A model generated the notes under the pieces. The model made no database searches and was not told the DNA's origin. It saw only the letters and a list, made by a program, of their open reading frames with translations. A stretch of DNA of 64,000 nucleotides from Nocardiopsis sp. FIRDI 009 (lineage in GTDB: Bacteria > Actinomycetota > Actinomycetes > Streptosporangiales > Streptosporangiaceae): assembly GCF_003386285.1 (NCBI RefSeq), contig NZ_QPNC01000033.1:1-64000 (forward strand), given 5' to 3'. Below are positions 55,765-64,000 of this stretch, piece after piece; position 1 is the first letter of the stretch, and the number at the start of each line of letters is the position of its first letter. The translations under genes were made by a program, and so were the position numbers.

Positions 55765-57573
55765 ATGCCAGCAGCACGAACCCCGGACACCCTCGTCCTC
55801 GGGGCGACCGGTCTCATCGGCCGCCACCTGGTGGCCGAACTCCTCCGGGGCGGGCGCACCGTCGCCGCGGCGACCCGGGGCGGCCCCCGCCGGGAGGCGC
55901 TGCTGTCGTGGCTGCGCGACCGCGGGCTTCCCACCGACCGGTTGACCACCGTCCGGGTCGACGCCACGCGCCCCGGACTCGGCCTCGACGCGGACGACGC
56001 GCGGACCCTGGAGTCCGTCCGCGACGTCCACAACTGCGCGGCCGTGTACCGCTTCGGCATGGGCCGGCAGGAGGCCAGGACCGCCAACGTCGACAGCGCC
56101 CTGCACGTCCTCGCCTGGGCCGCGCGCCTGCCCGGCCTGCGGCGGCTCGTCCACGTCACCGGCTACCGCGCGGGCGCACCGGGCCTGACCGCGACGGACA
56201 CGGACCGGCTCTACCGTGAGCACGGCGCCTACGAGGCGTCCAAGATCGAGGCCGACACCGCCGTCCGGGACCTGGCGGAGCGCGAGGGCCTGCCGCTGAC
56301 CGTCGTCAACCCCTCGACGGTGATCGGCGACTCGGTGACGGGCGAGTCCGGCCAGTACATCGGCCTGGCCGAGACCATCCGCGACCTGTGGCTCGGGCGG
56401 CTCCCGCTCGCTCCGGGCGGCCCCGCGACCTTCGTCCCCGTGGTGACCGTCGACCACCTCGCCCGCTTCCTCGCCGCCGTCCCCGAACACGACACCGGCG
56501 GTGTCCGCGCCCACTGGGTCCTCGACGAGTCCACGCCCAACCTGCGCGAACTCCTGGACGGCCTCGCCCGCCACCTGGGGGTGCGCCCGCCGCGCGGATC
56601 CGTGCCCGTCGGGCTGCTGCGCCGCCTGCCCCGCGCGGTGACCCGCACCGAACCCGAGACGCTCACGTTCCTCAGCGACGACCGCTACGACACGGCGTCC
56701 GCCAACGCGCTCGCCGCGGCCGCCGGTCTGACCCACCCGCCGGTGTGGACGTCGCTCACCCGATGGGCGGACCGGCTGGTCTCCGAGGGCTTCGGGGCGC
56801 TGCCCGACGGGGTCGCCGGAGGTCTGCGCCCGGTCGCCGGAACCCGCACCTACCTCACCGGGGACCGGGTGTCCCCGTCCTACGTCCTGCTGCACGGCCT
56901 GCCCCTGGACGGCGAGTCCTGGCGTCCGGTGGCCGACCTCCTCGACGCCCCCGTCCTCGTCCCCGACCTGCCGGGGCTGGGGCGCTCCGGCCCCTCCCCC
57001 GTCCCGGACGGCGTGTGGCTCGGGGAGCTGCTCGGCTCGGTGGTGACCAGACCGGTCCTCGTCGGCCACTCGGCCGGGTGTGCGCCCCTGGTGCGGTACG
57101 CGCACGCGCACCCCGAGCGGGTCGGCGGCCTCGTCCTGGTCGCCCCCGCCTTCCTCCAGGGGCGGAGCTCCGGCCCCGGGCACGCGCGCCCCCTGGTCCG
57201 CGCGGCGCTGCCACGGCTGTCGGCCGAACGGCTGCGCCGGATGACCGGGGTCGAGGAGCACCGGACCGACCTGGACCGGGTCGTGGCCAGCGCGGTCCTC
57301 GGCCTGCGGCGCCCGGGATCGGCCGCCCGCGTCGCGCGCACGCTGTCCGAGGGGCGGCGCACGGCCCTCCGGACGGAACTGCGCGCGCTGCTCGCCTCCT
57401 GCCCCGTCCCGGTGACGGTGGTCGCGGGCGAGCACGACCCCGTCGAGACGGTGGACCCCCGGCACCGGGTGGTCCGGGTTCCGGGGGCCGGGCACCACCC
57501 CCACCTGGTCGACCCGCGGACGGTCGCCGAGACCGTCGCCGAGGCCGGAGCGGGCCAGGCGGCGGTGGGCTGA
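55765..57573 (+). CDS. Fusion of NAD(P)-dependent extended SDR and alpha/beta-hydrolase
   Basis: A 602-residue two-domain enzyme. Residues 1-340 are an extended short-chain dehydrogenase/epimerase: TLVLGATGLIGRHLVAELL for NAD(P) binding, the YxxxK pair in YEASKIEADTAV, and VVNPSTVIGDS. Residues about 355-600 are an alpha/beta-hydrolase: LLHGLPLDGESWRP, the nucleophile in VLVGHSAGCAPLV, EHDPVETV and the final histidine in PGAGHHPHL. AAGGAG precedes ATG 55765, and the TetR operator is directly upstream. The two activities together suggest reduction then hydrolysis (or reverse) of a hydrophobic ester or lactone, perhaps a xenobiotic. No link to the peptide is shown. Confidence 0.9.
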   Translation: MPAARTPDTLVLGATGLIGRHLVAELLRGGRTVAAATRGGPRREALLSWLRDRGLPTDRLTTVRVDATRPGLGLDADDARTLESVRDVHNCAAVYRFGMGRQEARTANVDSALHVLAWAARLPGLRRLVHVTGYRAGAPGLTATDTDRLYREHGAYEASKIEADTAVRDLAEREGLPLTVVNPSTVIGDSVTGESGQYIGLAETIRDLWLGRLPLAPGGPATFVPVVTVDHLARFLAAVPEHDTGGVRAHWVLDESTPNLRELLDGLARHLGVRPPRGSVPVGLLRRLPRAVTRTEPETLTFLSDDRYDTASANALAAAAGLTHPPVWTSLTRWADRLVSEGFGALPDGVAGGLRPVAGTRTYLTGDRVSPSYVLLHGLPLDGESWRPVADLLDAPVLVPDLPGLGRSGPSPVPDGVWLGELLGSVVTRPVLVGHSAGCAPLVRYAHAHPERVGGLVLVAPAFLQGRSSGPGHARPLVRAALPRLSAERLRRMTGVEEHRTDLDRVVASAVLGLRRPGSAARVARTLSEGRRTALRTELRALLASCPVPVTVVAGEHDPVETVDPRHRVVRVPGAGHHPHLVDPRTVAETVAEAGAGQAAVG

Positions 57574-57613
57574 GGGGACCGCCCGAGTTGTACGATCGTT
57601 GCGGCACGACCCC

Positions 57614-57633
57614 CGCCCCGGCGGCCCGGGGCG
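57614..57633. terminator. Hairpin after the SDR-hydrolase gene
   Basis: CGCCCCGG (57614-57621) pairs with CCGGGGCG (57626-57633) around CGGC, 41 bp after the stop of the fusion gene and 32 bp before the next start. Confidence 0.45.
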
Positions 57634-57664
57634 GAATCCACGGCGACCACGGAAACGGACGGGC

Positions 57665-58429
57665 ATGGACGCTGAGGCAACCCAGGTAATGACCAGGACC
57701 GGTCAGTTCACGACCACGACCGTCAGCTGGGAGACCCCCGTACGCAGCAGGCTCGCCGCCGCGATCGACCGCCTCTCCGGCCCGCTGGCCGAGCTGGTCG
57801 AGCGCGACGCCAACGAGGGCGACACCCGCATGCTGGTCGCCGACCTCCTCAGCGTCGGCATGAACTACAGCAAGTACCAGGACCTGACCACCGAGTACCG
57901 CACCGGCGGCGAGTCGGTCGACTACGCGATCGTCCGCGACGACGAGCTCTTCGCCCCCGTCGAGGTCAAGGGCATCGCGCAGGACCTGGACATCCGCAAC
58001 ATCCAGACGGCCCGCAGGGTGGCCGCCGAGCACGGGGCCGAGTGGATCGTGCTGACCAACGGACGGTTGTGGAAGGCCTACCACCTGCGTCCCGACGAGG
58101 ACGGCGAGTCGACCCGCCCCGTCCTGATCGTCGACGTCGACCTCATGGACGCCGACGCCCACGACCGCAACATCGACGCCCTGTTCCACCTCACCCACGA
58201 GGCGGTCGAGCACGGGCGCCTGGAGACGCTGCGCAGGTGGAACGAGGCGCTGGAGGCCGCCCCGCTCGCGGCGGTCCTGCGGTCGGAGGCCGTGGTCGCG
58301 GCGGTCCGCGAGGAGGTCCGCCGCGCGACCGGGCACCCCGGGCACCTCGGCGACGCCGACCAGGTCCTGCGCGCGCTGACCGAGGACGTCATCGCGCGGG
58401 GGCTGCTGTCCGAGGACGACGGGGAGTAA
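57665..58429 (+). CDS. HsdR-N-like (PD-D/ExK fold) protein
   Basis: A 254-residue protein similar to the N-terminal nuclease-like domain of type I restriction R subunits. The core pattern ESVDYAIVRDDELFAPVEVK has the D and ExK residues, with IQTARRVAAEHGAEWIVLTN and GRLWKAYHL after it. There is no helicase and no partner modification or specificity gene nearby, so it is not a working restriction system. In actinomycetes these are single genes of unknown task. ATG 57665 has only a weak ribosome site. Confidence 0.8.
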   Translation: MDAEATQVMTRTGQFTTTTVSWETPVRSRLAAAIDRLSGPLAELVERDANEGDTRMLVADLLSVGMNYSKYQDLTTEYRTGGESVDYAIVRDDELFAPVEVKGIAQDLDIRNIQTARRVAAEHGAEWIVLTNGRLWKAYHLRPDEDGESTRPVLIVDVDLMDADAHDRNIDALFHLTHEAVEHGRLETLRRWNEALEAAPLAAVLRSEAVVAAVREEVRRATGHPGHLGDADQVLRALTEDVIARGLLSEDDGE

Positions 58430-58466
58430 CGAGGACGTCCCCGGCGTGAGCGACGACGCCCCCGGC

Positions 58467-58493
58467 GCCTGACCCGGCCCGGGGCGGTCAGGC
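58467..58493. terminator. Terminator between convergent genes
   Basis: GCCTGACC (58467-58474) pairs with GGTCAGGC (58486-58493) with a GC-rich inner loop. It overlaps the stop of the spermidine-synthase-like gene (58488) and follows the HsdR-N-like gene. Confidence 0.55.
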
Positions 58494-59231
58494 CGTACGG
58501 GCCGGACGCGTGCCCAGGTAGACCGTGTTGCTGGAGGGCCGCTCCTGGTAGGGGTTGGGGAAGGCGACCACCTCGGCGCGGACCCGGTCCAGGACCGCGC
58601 CGAGCACCTCCAGATACGCCTCGTCGGGCGGGTCGTCGGACCACAGCGCGAACACCCCGCCGGGACGCAGGTGCTCGGCGAGCCTCCGGGTCCCCTCAAG
58701 GGTGTAGAACGCCTCGTGCGCGGGGGCGAGGACGTGGCGCGGCGAGTGGTCGATGTCGACGACGACCGCGTCGAACACGCGGTCGGGCTCCTCGGGCAGC
58801 AGACCCCCGGGCGAGGCGACCGCCGCGAAGAAGTCGCCGTGCACCAGACGGCAGCGGGGGTCGGCGGACAGGTTCCCCGCCGCCGGGACCAGGCCCCGTT
58901 CGTGCCAGTCGACCACCGCGGCCAGGGCCTCGATGACGGTCAGCGAACGCACCCCGGGGTCGTCGAGCACGGTGGCGGCCGTGTAGCCCAGGCCGAGCCC
59001 GCCGACGACCACGTCGAACCCGCCCTCCCCGTCCCCGGCGCGCAGTTCGGCGAGGGCGAGCCGCGCCATCTCCTCCTCCGCCGCGGTGAACAGGCTCGAC
59101 ATGAGGAACTCGTCGTCGAGCCGGATCTCGTGGACGTCGGCGCCCGCCACGGGGTCCCACCGGCGGCGGAGGCTGATCTCACCCATGGGGGTGGGGCACC
59201 AGCCCAGTTCCTCGATCTTCGGTTTCGCCAC
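58488..59231 (-). CDS. Spermidine-synthase-like methyltransferase-fold protein
   Basis: A 247-residue class I SAM-fold protein. Visible are DVVVGGLGLGYTAATVLDD (nucleotide loop), SLTVIEALAAVVDWHERGL (acidic end of strand 2), CRLVHGDFFAAV and FDAVVVDIDHSPRHVL. These match the spermidine synthase/polyamine aminopropyltransferase superfamily, but the length is short and the gate-keeping loop of true spermidine synthases is not evident, so a methyltransferase of unknown substrate is equally likely. GTG 59231 follows AGGAG at 7 nt. Confidence 0.8.
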   Translation of the reverse strand: MAKPKIEELGWCPTPMGEISLRRRWDPVAGADVHEIRLDDEFLMSSLFTAAEEEMARLALAELRAGDGEGGFDVVVGGLGLGYTAATVLDDPGVRSLTVIEALAAVVDWHERGLVPAAGNLSADPRCRLVHGDFFAAVASPGGLLPEEPDRVFDAVVVDIDHSPRHVLAPAHEAFYTLEGTRRLAEHLRPGGVFALWSDDPPDEAYLEVLGAVLDRVRAEVVAFPNPYQERPSSNTVYLGTRPARTA

Positions 59232-59302
59232 GGGCACTCCTGGCCTGGGAGGAAGCGGGTACACCGGCGACCCTACGACACGGCGGGCTTTCCCCAGGGA
59301 GA

Positions 59303-59340
59303 TCCGCAAGTTTGCGGAAATTTTCCGGAAACTCTTGCAG
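59303..59340. promoter_or_regulatory. Palindromic operator region upstream of the glucan hydrolase
   Basis: TCCGCAAGTTTGCGGA (59303-59318, 7-bp arms), CGGAAATTTTCCG (59315-59327) and CTTGCAG (59334-59340) follow each other in a less GC-rich stretch 64-100 bp before the start of the pullulanase-type gene. LacI-type maltose regulators of actinomycetes use CTTGCA-like words, so this is a likely sugar-responsive operator. Confidence 0.45.
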
Positions 59341-59403
59341 AGCGAGCTCGGCCCTCATTACCGTTCCGGTGACCGCCCCCCGGCGAGAGGACCGGCCTCC
59401 CCC

Positions 59404-62190
59404 ATGAGACCCCCGTGGACCCGAACCGACGACCCTGACCACCGAGACCGCCCACGACCAGCGCGGACGATCACCTCCGGACTGATCGCGCTGCTGGTGG
59501 CGCTCCCGCCGCTCTCCACCACCCCCGGCGCGACCGCGACGACGGAGCCCGTCGGCACGGACCTCGGCGCCCAGCGCGCTCACTGGCTCGAGACGGACAC
59601 CCTGCTGTGGCCCGCCGCGCTCGACCCCGACCGCACCTACTCCCTGGTGTCCTCCCGGGGCGCGGACCTCGACGTCTCCGACGGCGCACTCGACGGCTCC
59701 GACATCACCGTGGAGCTGAGCGCGGACCCCGACGGCCTGACCGACGCCCAGCGCGCCGCCTGGCCCCACCTGGCCGACCTCTCCGTCCTCACCCCGGACC
59801 GCGTCATCACCCCCCAGATACGCAGGGCCCTGACCGGTCAGCTCGCTGTCGTCGAGCACGACGAGGACGGCCGGGTCACCGCCGCGACGGGCGTCCAGAT
59901 CCCCGGAGTCCTCGACGACCTCTACGCGGACGCCGCCGACGCCGACCTCGGCGCCGTCTGGGACGACCGGGGACGACCGACCGTCTCCGTGTGGGCGCCC
60001 ACCGCGCAGTCGGTCCGGCTGGAGCTGTACGACGACTCCGCCACCGACGAGTTCCGCTCCGTCCCGATGCGGTTGGACCGGCGTACGGGCGTGTGGTCGG
60101 TCACCGGCCGGGAGGACTGGAAGGGCCGCTACTACACGTTCGACGTGCGCGTCTTCGCCCCCGCCACCGGACGGGTGGAGGACAACCGCGTGACCGACCC
60201 CTACAGCGTCTCGCTGGCCACCGACGCCGCCCGGTCCCACCTGGTCGACCTCGACGATCCGGCCCTCGCCCCACCGGGATGGGACGAGCGGGTCAAGCCC
60301 GAGGCCGTGCCGGTGCACGAGGCGGTCGTCTACGAGCTCCACGTCCGCGACCACTCCGTCAGCGACCCGACCGTGGCCGAGGAGCTGCGCGGGACGTTCC
60401 GGGCGTTCGCCGAGCGGGACTCGGCGGGGATGCGGGACCTGGCCGCGCTCGCCGAGGACGGCGTCGACTACGTGCACCTGCTGCCCGCCTACGACATCGG
60501 TTCGGTCCCCGAGGACCCCGCCGACCGGACCGAACCCGACTGCGACCTGGCCTCGTTCGCGCCCGACTCCCCCGAGCAGCAGGCGTGCGTCGGCGACACG
60601 CGCGGCGGGGACTCGTTCAACTGGGGCTACGACCCCGTCCACTACACGGTGCCCGAGGGCTCGTACGCGACCGACCCCGACGGCCCCGCCCGGATCACCG
60701 AGTTCCGCTCCATGGTGGGCGGGCTCAACGACGCGGGGCTGCGCGTGGTGATGGACGTCGTGTACAACCACACCTACGCGGCCGGTCAGGACGAGCGGTC
60801 GGTGCTCGACCGGATCGTGCCCGGCTACTACCACCGGCTCCTGGCGGACGGCTCGGTGTCCACCTCCACCTGCTGCCCCAACACGGCCCCGGAGCACCTG
60901 ATGATGGGGCGACTGGTCGTGGACTCGGTGACCACCTGGGCCCGCGAGTACCGCGTGGACGGCTTCCGGTTCGACCTCATGGGCCACCACCCGAAACAGA
61001 ACATGCTGGACGTGCGCGAGGCGCTGGACGCGCTCACCCCGGAGGAGGACGGGGTCGACGGCTCCGAGATCATCCTGTACGGGGAGGGCTGGAACTTCGG
61101 CGAGGTCGCCGACGACGCACGGTTCGAGCAGGCCACGCAGACCAACATGGCCGGGACCGGTATCGGCACCTTCAACGACCGGCTGCGCGACGGGGTGCGC
61201 GGCGGCGGCCCCTTCGACGCGGACCCGCGCGTGCAGGGCTTCGGCAGCGGTCTGTACACCGACCCGAACGCCTCCCCCGCCAACGGCACGGAGGAGCAGC
61301 AGCACGCCCGCCTGCTCGCCTACCACGACCTGATCAGGGTCGGGCTGACGGGCAACCTCCGCGACTACCGGTTCACGTCCTCCTCGGGCGAGGAGGTGAC
61401 CGGCGGGGAGGTCGACTACAACGGAGCCCCGGCGGGCTACACGCTCGCTCCGGGCGAGGCGGTGACGTACGTCGACGCGCATGACAACGAGACCCTGTAC
61501 GACGCGCTCGCCTACAAGCTGCCCCAGGACACCCCGATGGCGGACCGGGTGCGTATGCAGTCGCTGTCCCTGGCCACGGCGCTGCTCGGGCAGGGCACGG
61601 CCTTCGTGCACGCGGGTTCGGAACGGCTGCGGTCGAAGTCGCTGGACCGCAACTCCTACGACTCCGGCGACTGGTTCAACCGGTTCGACCGGGACTGCGA
61701 ACGGGGCAACAACTTCGGTGTGGGCCTGCCCCCGGCGTGGGACAACGAGGACAAGTGGCCCTACGCCGCTCCGCTCCTCGCCGACCCGGCGCTGGTCGCT
61801 GACTGCGCGGCGACGGAGGCGAGCCGGGAGCGGTTCGGCGAGCTGCTGCGGATCCGCGCCTCGACACCGGCCTTCTCCCTGGGGACGGCCGAGGAGATCC
61901 AGGCGCGGCTGACCTTCCCGACCAGCGGCGCGGACGAGACCCCGGGCGTCATCACGATGCACGTGGACACCGCGGGGCTCGACGGCGGGTGGGAGTCGGT
62001 GACGGTCGTGTTCAACGCCGGTGTCGAGACCGCCGAGGAGAGCGTGGCCGCCCTGGTCGGCGCGGACGTGCGCCTGCACCCCGTACAGGCGGACTCCACG
62101 GACCCGGTGGTGCGCGAGTCGGCCTTCGATCCGGCGACCGGCACGCTGACGGTGCCGCCCCGGACCGTCGCCGTGTTCGTCGAAGGCTGA
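59404..62190 (+). CDS. Secreted pullulanase-type GH13 alpha-1,6-glucosidase
   Basis: A 928-residue enzyme that debranches alpha-glucans outside the cell. A long signal peptide is seen at about 22-48 (TITSGLIALLVALPPLSTTP, then GATA). An N-terminal beta domain with the CBM48-like SVWAPTAQSVRLELYDD (about 200) precedes the GH13 barrel: VVMDVVYNHTYAAG (region I), VDGFRFDLMGHH (nucleophile Asp), EIILYGEGW (acid Glu) and YVDAHDNETLYD (region IV Asp). The DFNWGYDP-like block (FNWGYDPVHYTVPEGSYATD) is typical of pullulanases. A beta domain closes the protein. It is shorter than many actinomycete pullulanases, which carry extra modules. Confidence 0.93.
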   Translation: MRPPWTRTDDPDHRDRPRPARTITSGLIALLVALPPLSTTPGATATTEPVGTDLGAQRAHWLETDTLLWPAALDPDRTYSLVSSRGADLDVSDGALDGSDITVELSADPDGLTDAQRAAWPHLADLSVLTPDRVITPQIRRALTGQLAVVEHDEDGRVTAATGVQIPGVLDDLYADAADADLGAVWDDRGRPTVSVWAPTAQSVRLELYDDSATDEFRSVPMRLDRRTGVWSVTGREDWKGRYYTFDVRVFAPATGRVEDNRVTDPYSVSLATDAARSHLVDLDDPALAPPGWDERVKPEAVPVHEAVVYELHVRDHSVSDPTVAEELRGTFRAFAERDSAGMRDLAALAEDGVDYVHLLPAYDIGSVPEDPADRTEPDCDLASFAPDSPEQQACVGDTRGGDSFNWGYDPVHYTVPEGSYATDPDGPARITEFRSMVGGLNDAGLRVVMDVVYNHTYAAGQDERSVLDRIVPGYYHRLLADGSVSTSTCCPNTAPEHLMMGRLVVDSVTTWAREYRVDGFRFDLMGHHPKQNMLDVREALDALTPEEDGVDGSEIILYGEGWNFGEVADDARFEQATQTNMAGTGIGTFNDRLRDGVRGGGPFDADPRVQGFGSGLYTDPNASPANGTEEQQHARLLAYHDLIRVGLTGNLRDYRFTSSSGEEVTGGEVDYNGAPAGYTLAPGEAVTYVDAHDNETLYDALAYKLPQDTPMADRVRMQSLSLATALLGQGTAFVHAGSERLRSKSLDRNSYDSGDWFNRFDRDCERGNNFGVGLPPAWDNEDKWPYAAPLLADPALVADCAATEASRERFGELLRIRASTPAFSLGTAEEIQARLTFPTSGADETPGVITMHVDTAGLDGGWESVTVVFNAGVETAEESVAALVGADVRLHPVQADSTDPVVRESAFDPATGTLTVPPRTVAVFVEG

Positions 62191-63015
62191 GGGGGGCGAC
62201 CCCGGTCCGGCGCGAACGGCCGGGACCGCTGGGGGATCCCGGCCGACGCCCCTGCGGAAGGCGCGTCCCCGGGGGCGTCCCACCAGGTGGAGGAGTCAGG
62301 GGCGGAATCCGTTTCCCACCGTTCGTGCACGCCCCCAAAGCTCCGGCACGGTTCCCGTGAGAAACCCCGTAGAACACTCCCGGTAAAAATGCCATAATGC
62401 GTTTCGGTCGGCCCGTACCGACCAGGAGAAGAACGGAATCCGAAACGTCCCGCCATCGGCAGCGCGCGTGGTGGGACGGCCTCCCGCCCGCGCCGGACCG
62501 CCGCCGCGCTCCGGTTCCGCGCGTACGCGGACGGCGGTACGCACCGCTGACGGGGGTTCGGATCCCGCGCGTGCGGCCCGGCTGCGACCCCCCAGCAGCC
62601 GGGCCGCCACCCTCGCCGGGAGACGGCCCGGGACACGTGTCCACCGCCCCGCCGCACCCCGGCCCCTGCCCCGGCGAGGGCGACGGGCGCGAGGTGCGCG
62701 AGGGCGCGGTCCCACCGGCGGCGGGGGCGGTACACGCACGCCCCGAAATCACGATCGCGGGACCGGACCGGATTTCGTTTCCCCAGCTACGGGAGATCGA
62801 CGGCCCGCGGGAATTCGGTACGGAGGGAATATCGCCCCTGGAGCCGGTACCACGCCTGTTCGATCCGCCTTTTCCCAACGGTCACCGCCGCACCATGACG
62901 AGGACTCGGCGGAACCGGTCGAACAGCGGCGGGGGTCCCCGGCCCTGCCCCTCCACGGGTGTTCCCGGCGGTCCCACCCGCGGGTGGGACCGCCGGGCGA
63001 CCCCACCCGCGTACG
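62191..63015. other. 825-bp intergenic region
   Basis: No gene I can support; open frames on both strands have Pro/Arg/Gly-rich translations. A less GC-rich patch at 62360-62405 contains CATAAT (62392-62397), a possible -10 box, but no gene follows. A strong terminator lies at 62964-62997. Confidence 0.5.
62964..62997. terminator. 16-bp perfect hairpin terminator
   Basis: CCCGGCGGTCCCACCC (62964-62979) pairs with GGGTGGGACCGCCGGG (62982-62997), 19 bp after the end of the minus-strand VWA gene. Confidence 0.85.
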
Positions 63016-64000
63016 TCACGCGTCCTGGTGCCTGTCCACCCAGGCGGTGAGCGGCTGGCCCTGGATGGCCGCGGCCATCAGCTCCGGGAACATGTCCGGC
63101 GTGCACGCGAACGCGGGCACGTCCATCTCCGCGAGCGCCGCCGCGTTCTCCCGGTCGTAGAAGGGCGCGCCCTCGTCGGACAGGGCGAGCAGCACCACGA
63201 CCTGTGTCCCGGCGGCCTTCATCGCCGCCACCCGCTTGAGCATCTCCGCCCGGACGCCGCCCTCGTACAGGTCGCTGATCAGCACGAACACCGAGTCGTC
63301 CGGTTTGGTGATCAGCCCCTGGCAGTAGCGGATCGCCTTGTTGATGTGCGTGCCGCCGCCCAGCTGCGTCCCGAACAGCACCTCCACCGGGTCGGTCAGC
63401 TGCTCGGTCAGGTCCACCACGGCGGTGTCGAAGACCACGAGCGACGTCCTCAGCGTGCTCATCGACGCCAGCACGGCGCCGAACACGCTCGCGTAGACCA
63501 CGGAGGCCGCCATCGACCCGCTCTGGTCGATCGCCAGCACGACCTCCTTCTGCACGCCCCGGCTCCGCCGCCCGTACCCGACCAGGGTCTGCGGCACGAC
63601 CGTGTTGTGCTCGGGCAGGTAGTTGGCCAGGTTCCGGCGGATCGTGGCGTTCCAGTCGATGTCGGCCGCCCGGCGCGGCCGGTGCGTGCGCGCCGACCGG
63701 TCGATCGCGCCCCGCACCAGCGACGTCGTCTTCTGGGCGACCCTGCGTTCCAAGTCCTCGACGACCTTGCGCACCACGGCGCGGGCCGACTCGCGGGCCT
63801 CGTCCGGCATCACCCGGTTCAGCGACAGCAGCGTCCCCACCAGGTGCACGTCCGGTTCGACGGACCGCATCATCTCCGGCTCCAGCAGGAGCTGGTGCAG
63901 CCCCAGCCGTTCCATGGCGTCCCGCTGCATGACCTGGACGACCGAGGTCGGGAAGTACTCCCGGATGTCCCCGAGCCACCGGGCCACCCTGGGGGCCGAG
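63016..64000 (-). CDS. VWA domain protein, CoxE-like (5' end outside window)
   Basis: At least 328 residues; the frame stays open to the window edge (SAPRVARWLGDIREYF), and related proteins have more sequence before this, so the start is outside. It has a helical N-terminal part (PDVHLVGTLLSLNRVMPDEA) and a C-terminal von Willebrand A domain: the MIDAS motif DQSGSMAAS, then VVFDTAVVDLTEQL, GGGTHINKAIRYC and VLISDLYEGG. Such proteins usually work with a MoxR-type AAA ATPase encoded next door, here probably to the right beyond the window, in chaperone-like maturation of other proteins. Confidence 0.9.
   Translation of the reverse strand, partial: SAPRVARWLGDIREYFPTSVVQVMQRDAMERLGLHQLLLEPEMMRSVEPDVHLVGTLLSLNRVMPDEARESARAVVRKVVEDLERRVAQKTTSLVRGAIDRSARTHRPRRAADIDWNATIRRNLANYLPEHNTVVPQTLVGYGRRSRGVQKEVVLAIDQSGSMAASVVYASVFGAVLASMSTLRTSLVVFDTAVVDLTEQLTDPVEVLFGTQLGGGTHINKAIRYCQGLITKPDDSVFVLISDLYEGGVRAEMLKRVAAMKAAGTQVVVLLALSDEGAPFYDRENAAALAEMDVPAFACTPDMFPELMAAAIQGQPLTAWVDRHQDA

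Noticed and set aside
57665..58429. Part of a type I restriction system
   Set aside because: No HsdM, HsdS or helicase region nearby; only the nuclease-like N-terminal fold is present.
62397..63050. Long rightward open frame between the glucan hydrolase and VWA genes
   Set aside because: Translation is Pro/Arg/Gly-rich without family motifs and runs through the terminator hairpin at 62964-62997.

Overview
The window is very GC-rich DNA with third-codon-position GC bias, many GTG starts, ATGA/GTGA stop-start overlaps and a rare TTA codon. This fits a filamentous actinomycete; the flanking genes (membrane M28 peptidase, secreted GH13 enzyme, CoxE-like VWA protein, DUF7873 remnant) suggest Nocardiopsaceae or a near relative, but the genus is inference.

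Layout. 1-3.3 kb is gene-poor: hairpins, a possible tRNA 3' remnant, a MerR-type regulator, repeats and a deleted DUF7873-type pseudogene. 3.3-4.9 kb is a divergent NAD(P)H oxidoreductase/AraC pair. About 5.2-55.1 kb is one non-ribosomal peptide (NRPS) gene cluster. 55.1-57.6 kb is a TetR regulator with twin operators and an SDR-hydrolase fusion. 57.7-64 kb holds housekeeping-type genes: an HsdR-N-like protein, a spermidine-synthase-like protein, a secreted pullulanase-type enzyme and a VWA protein cut by the window edge.

The cluster has two regulators at its left end (a LuxR-HTH protein with a PLD-like middle, and a large LAL ATPase regulator), an MbtH protein, two SHMT-family proteins (one a probable pseudoenzyme) with a tiny secreted peptide encoded between them, and the assembly line: FAAL-ACP-C-A-PCP; C-A-PCP; C-A(Ser)-PCP; C-PCP without A; C-A-PCP; and, 28 kb away, a stand-alone A domain without PCP plus a discrete thioesterase. 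This predicts an N-acylated peptide of about five residues. A pair of acyl-CoA dehydrogenases could desaturate the acyl chain. MFS export, a membrane-anchored M28 peptidase and GNAT proteins are candidates for transport, maturation and self-protection.

The most interesting part is a complete amino-group carrier protein (AmCP) pathway inside this lipopeptide cluster: LysW carrier (C-terminus EDWGE), LysX ligase, LysZ kinase, LysY reductase, a two-subunit transketolase, a DegT aminotransferase and LysK hydrolase. This is the gene set known to make a diamino-dihydroxy-heptanoate (DADH) building block in vazabitide-type pathways. A P-loop sulfotransferase, an amino-acid 2OG dioxygenase, a pterin-dependent aromatic amino acid hydroxylase, a BtrH-like acyltransferase and two related beta-rich proteins of unknown function sit with it. 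Two A-domain pockets carry an acidic residue at the position used for basic side chains, which fits a diamino acid substrate. A shared 16-bp palindrome (consensus TMGGGRRWWTCCCSSA) lies upstream of four key transcription units and is probably the operator of a cluster LuxR-type regulator.
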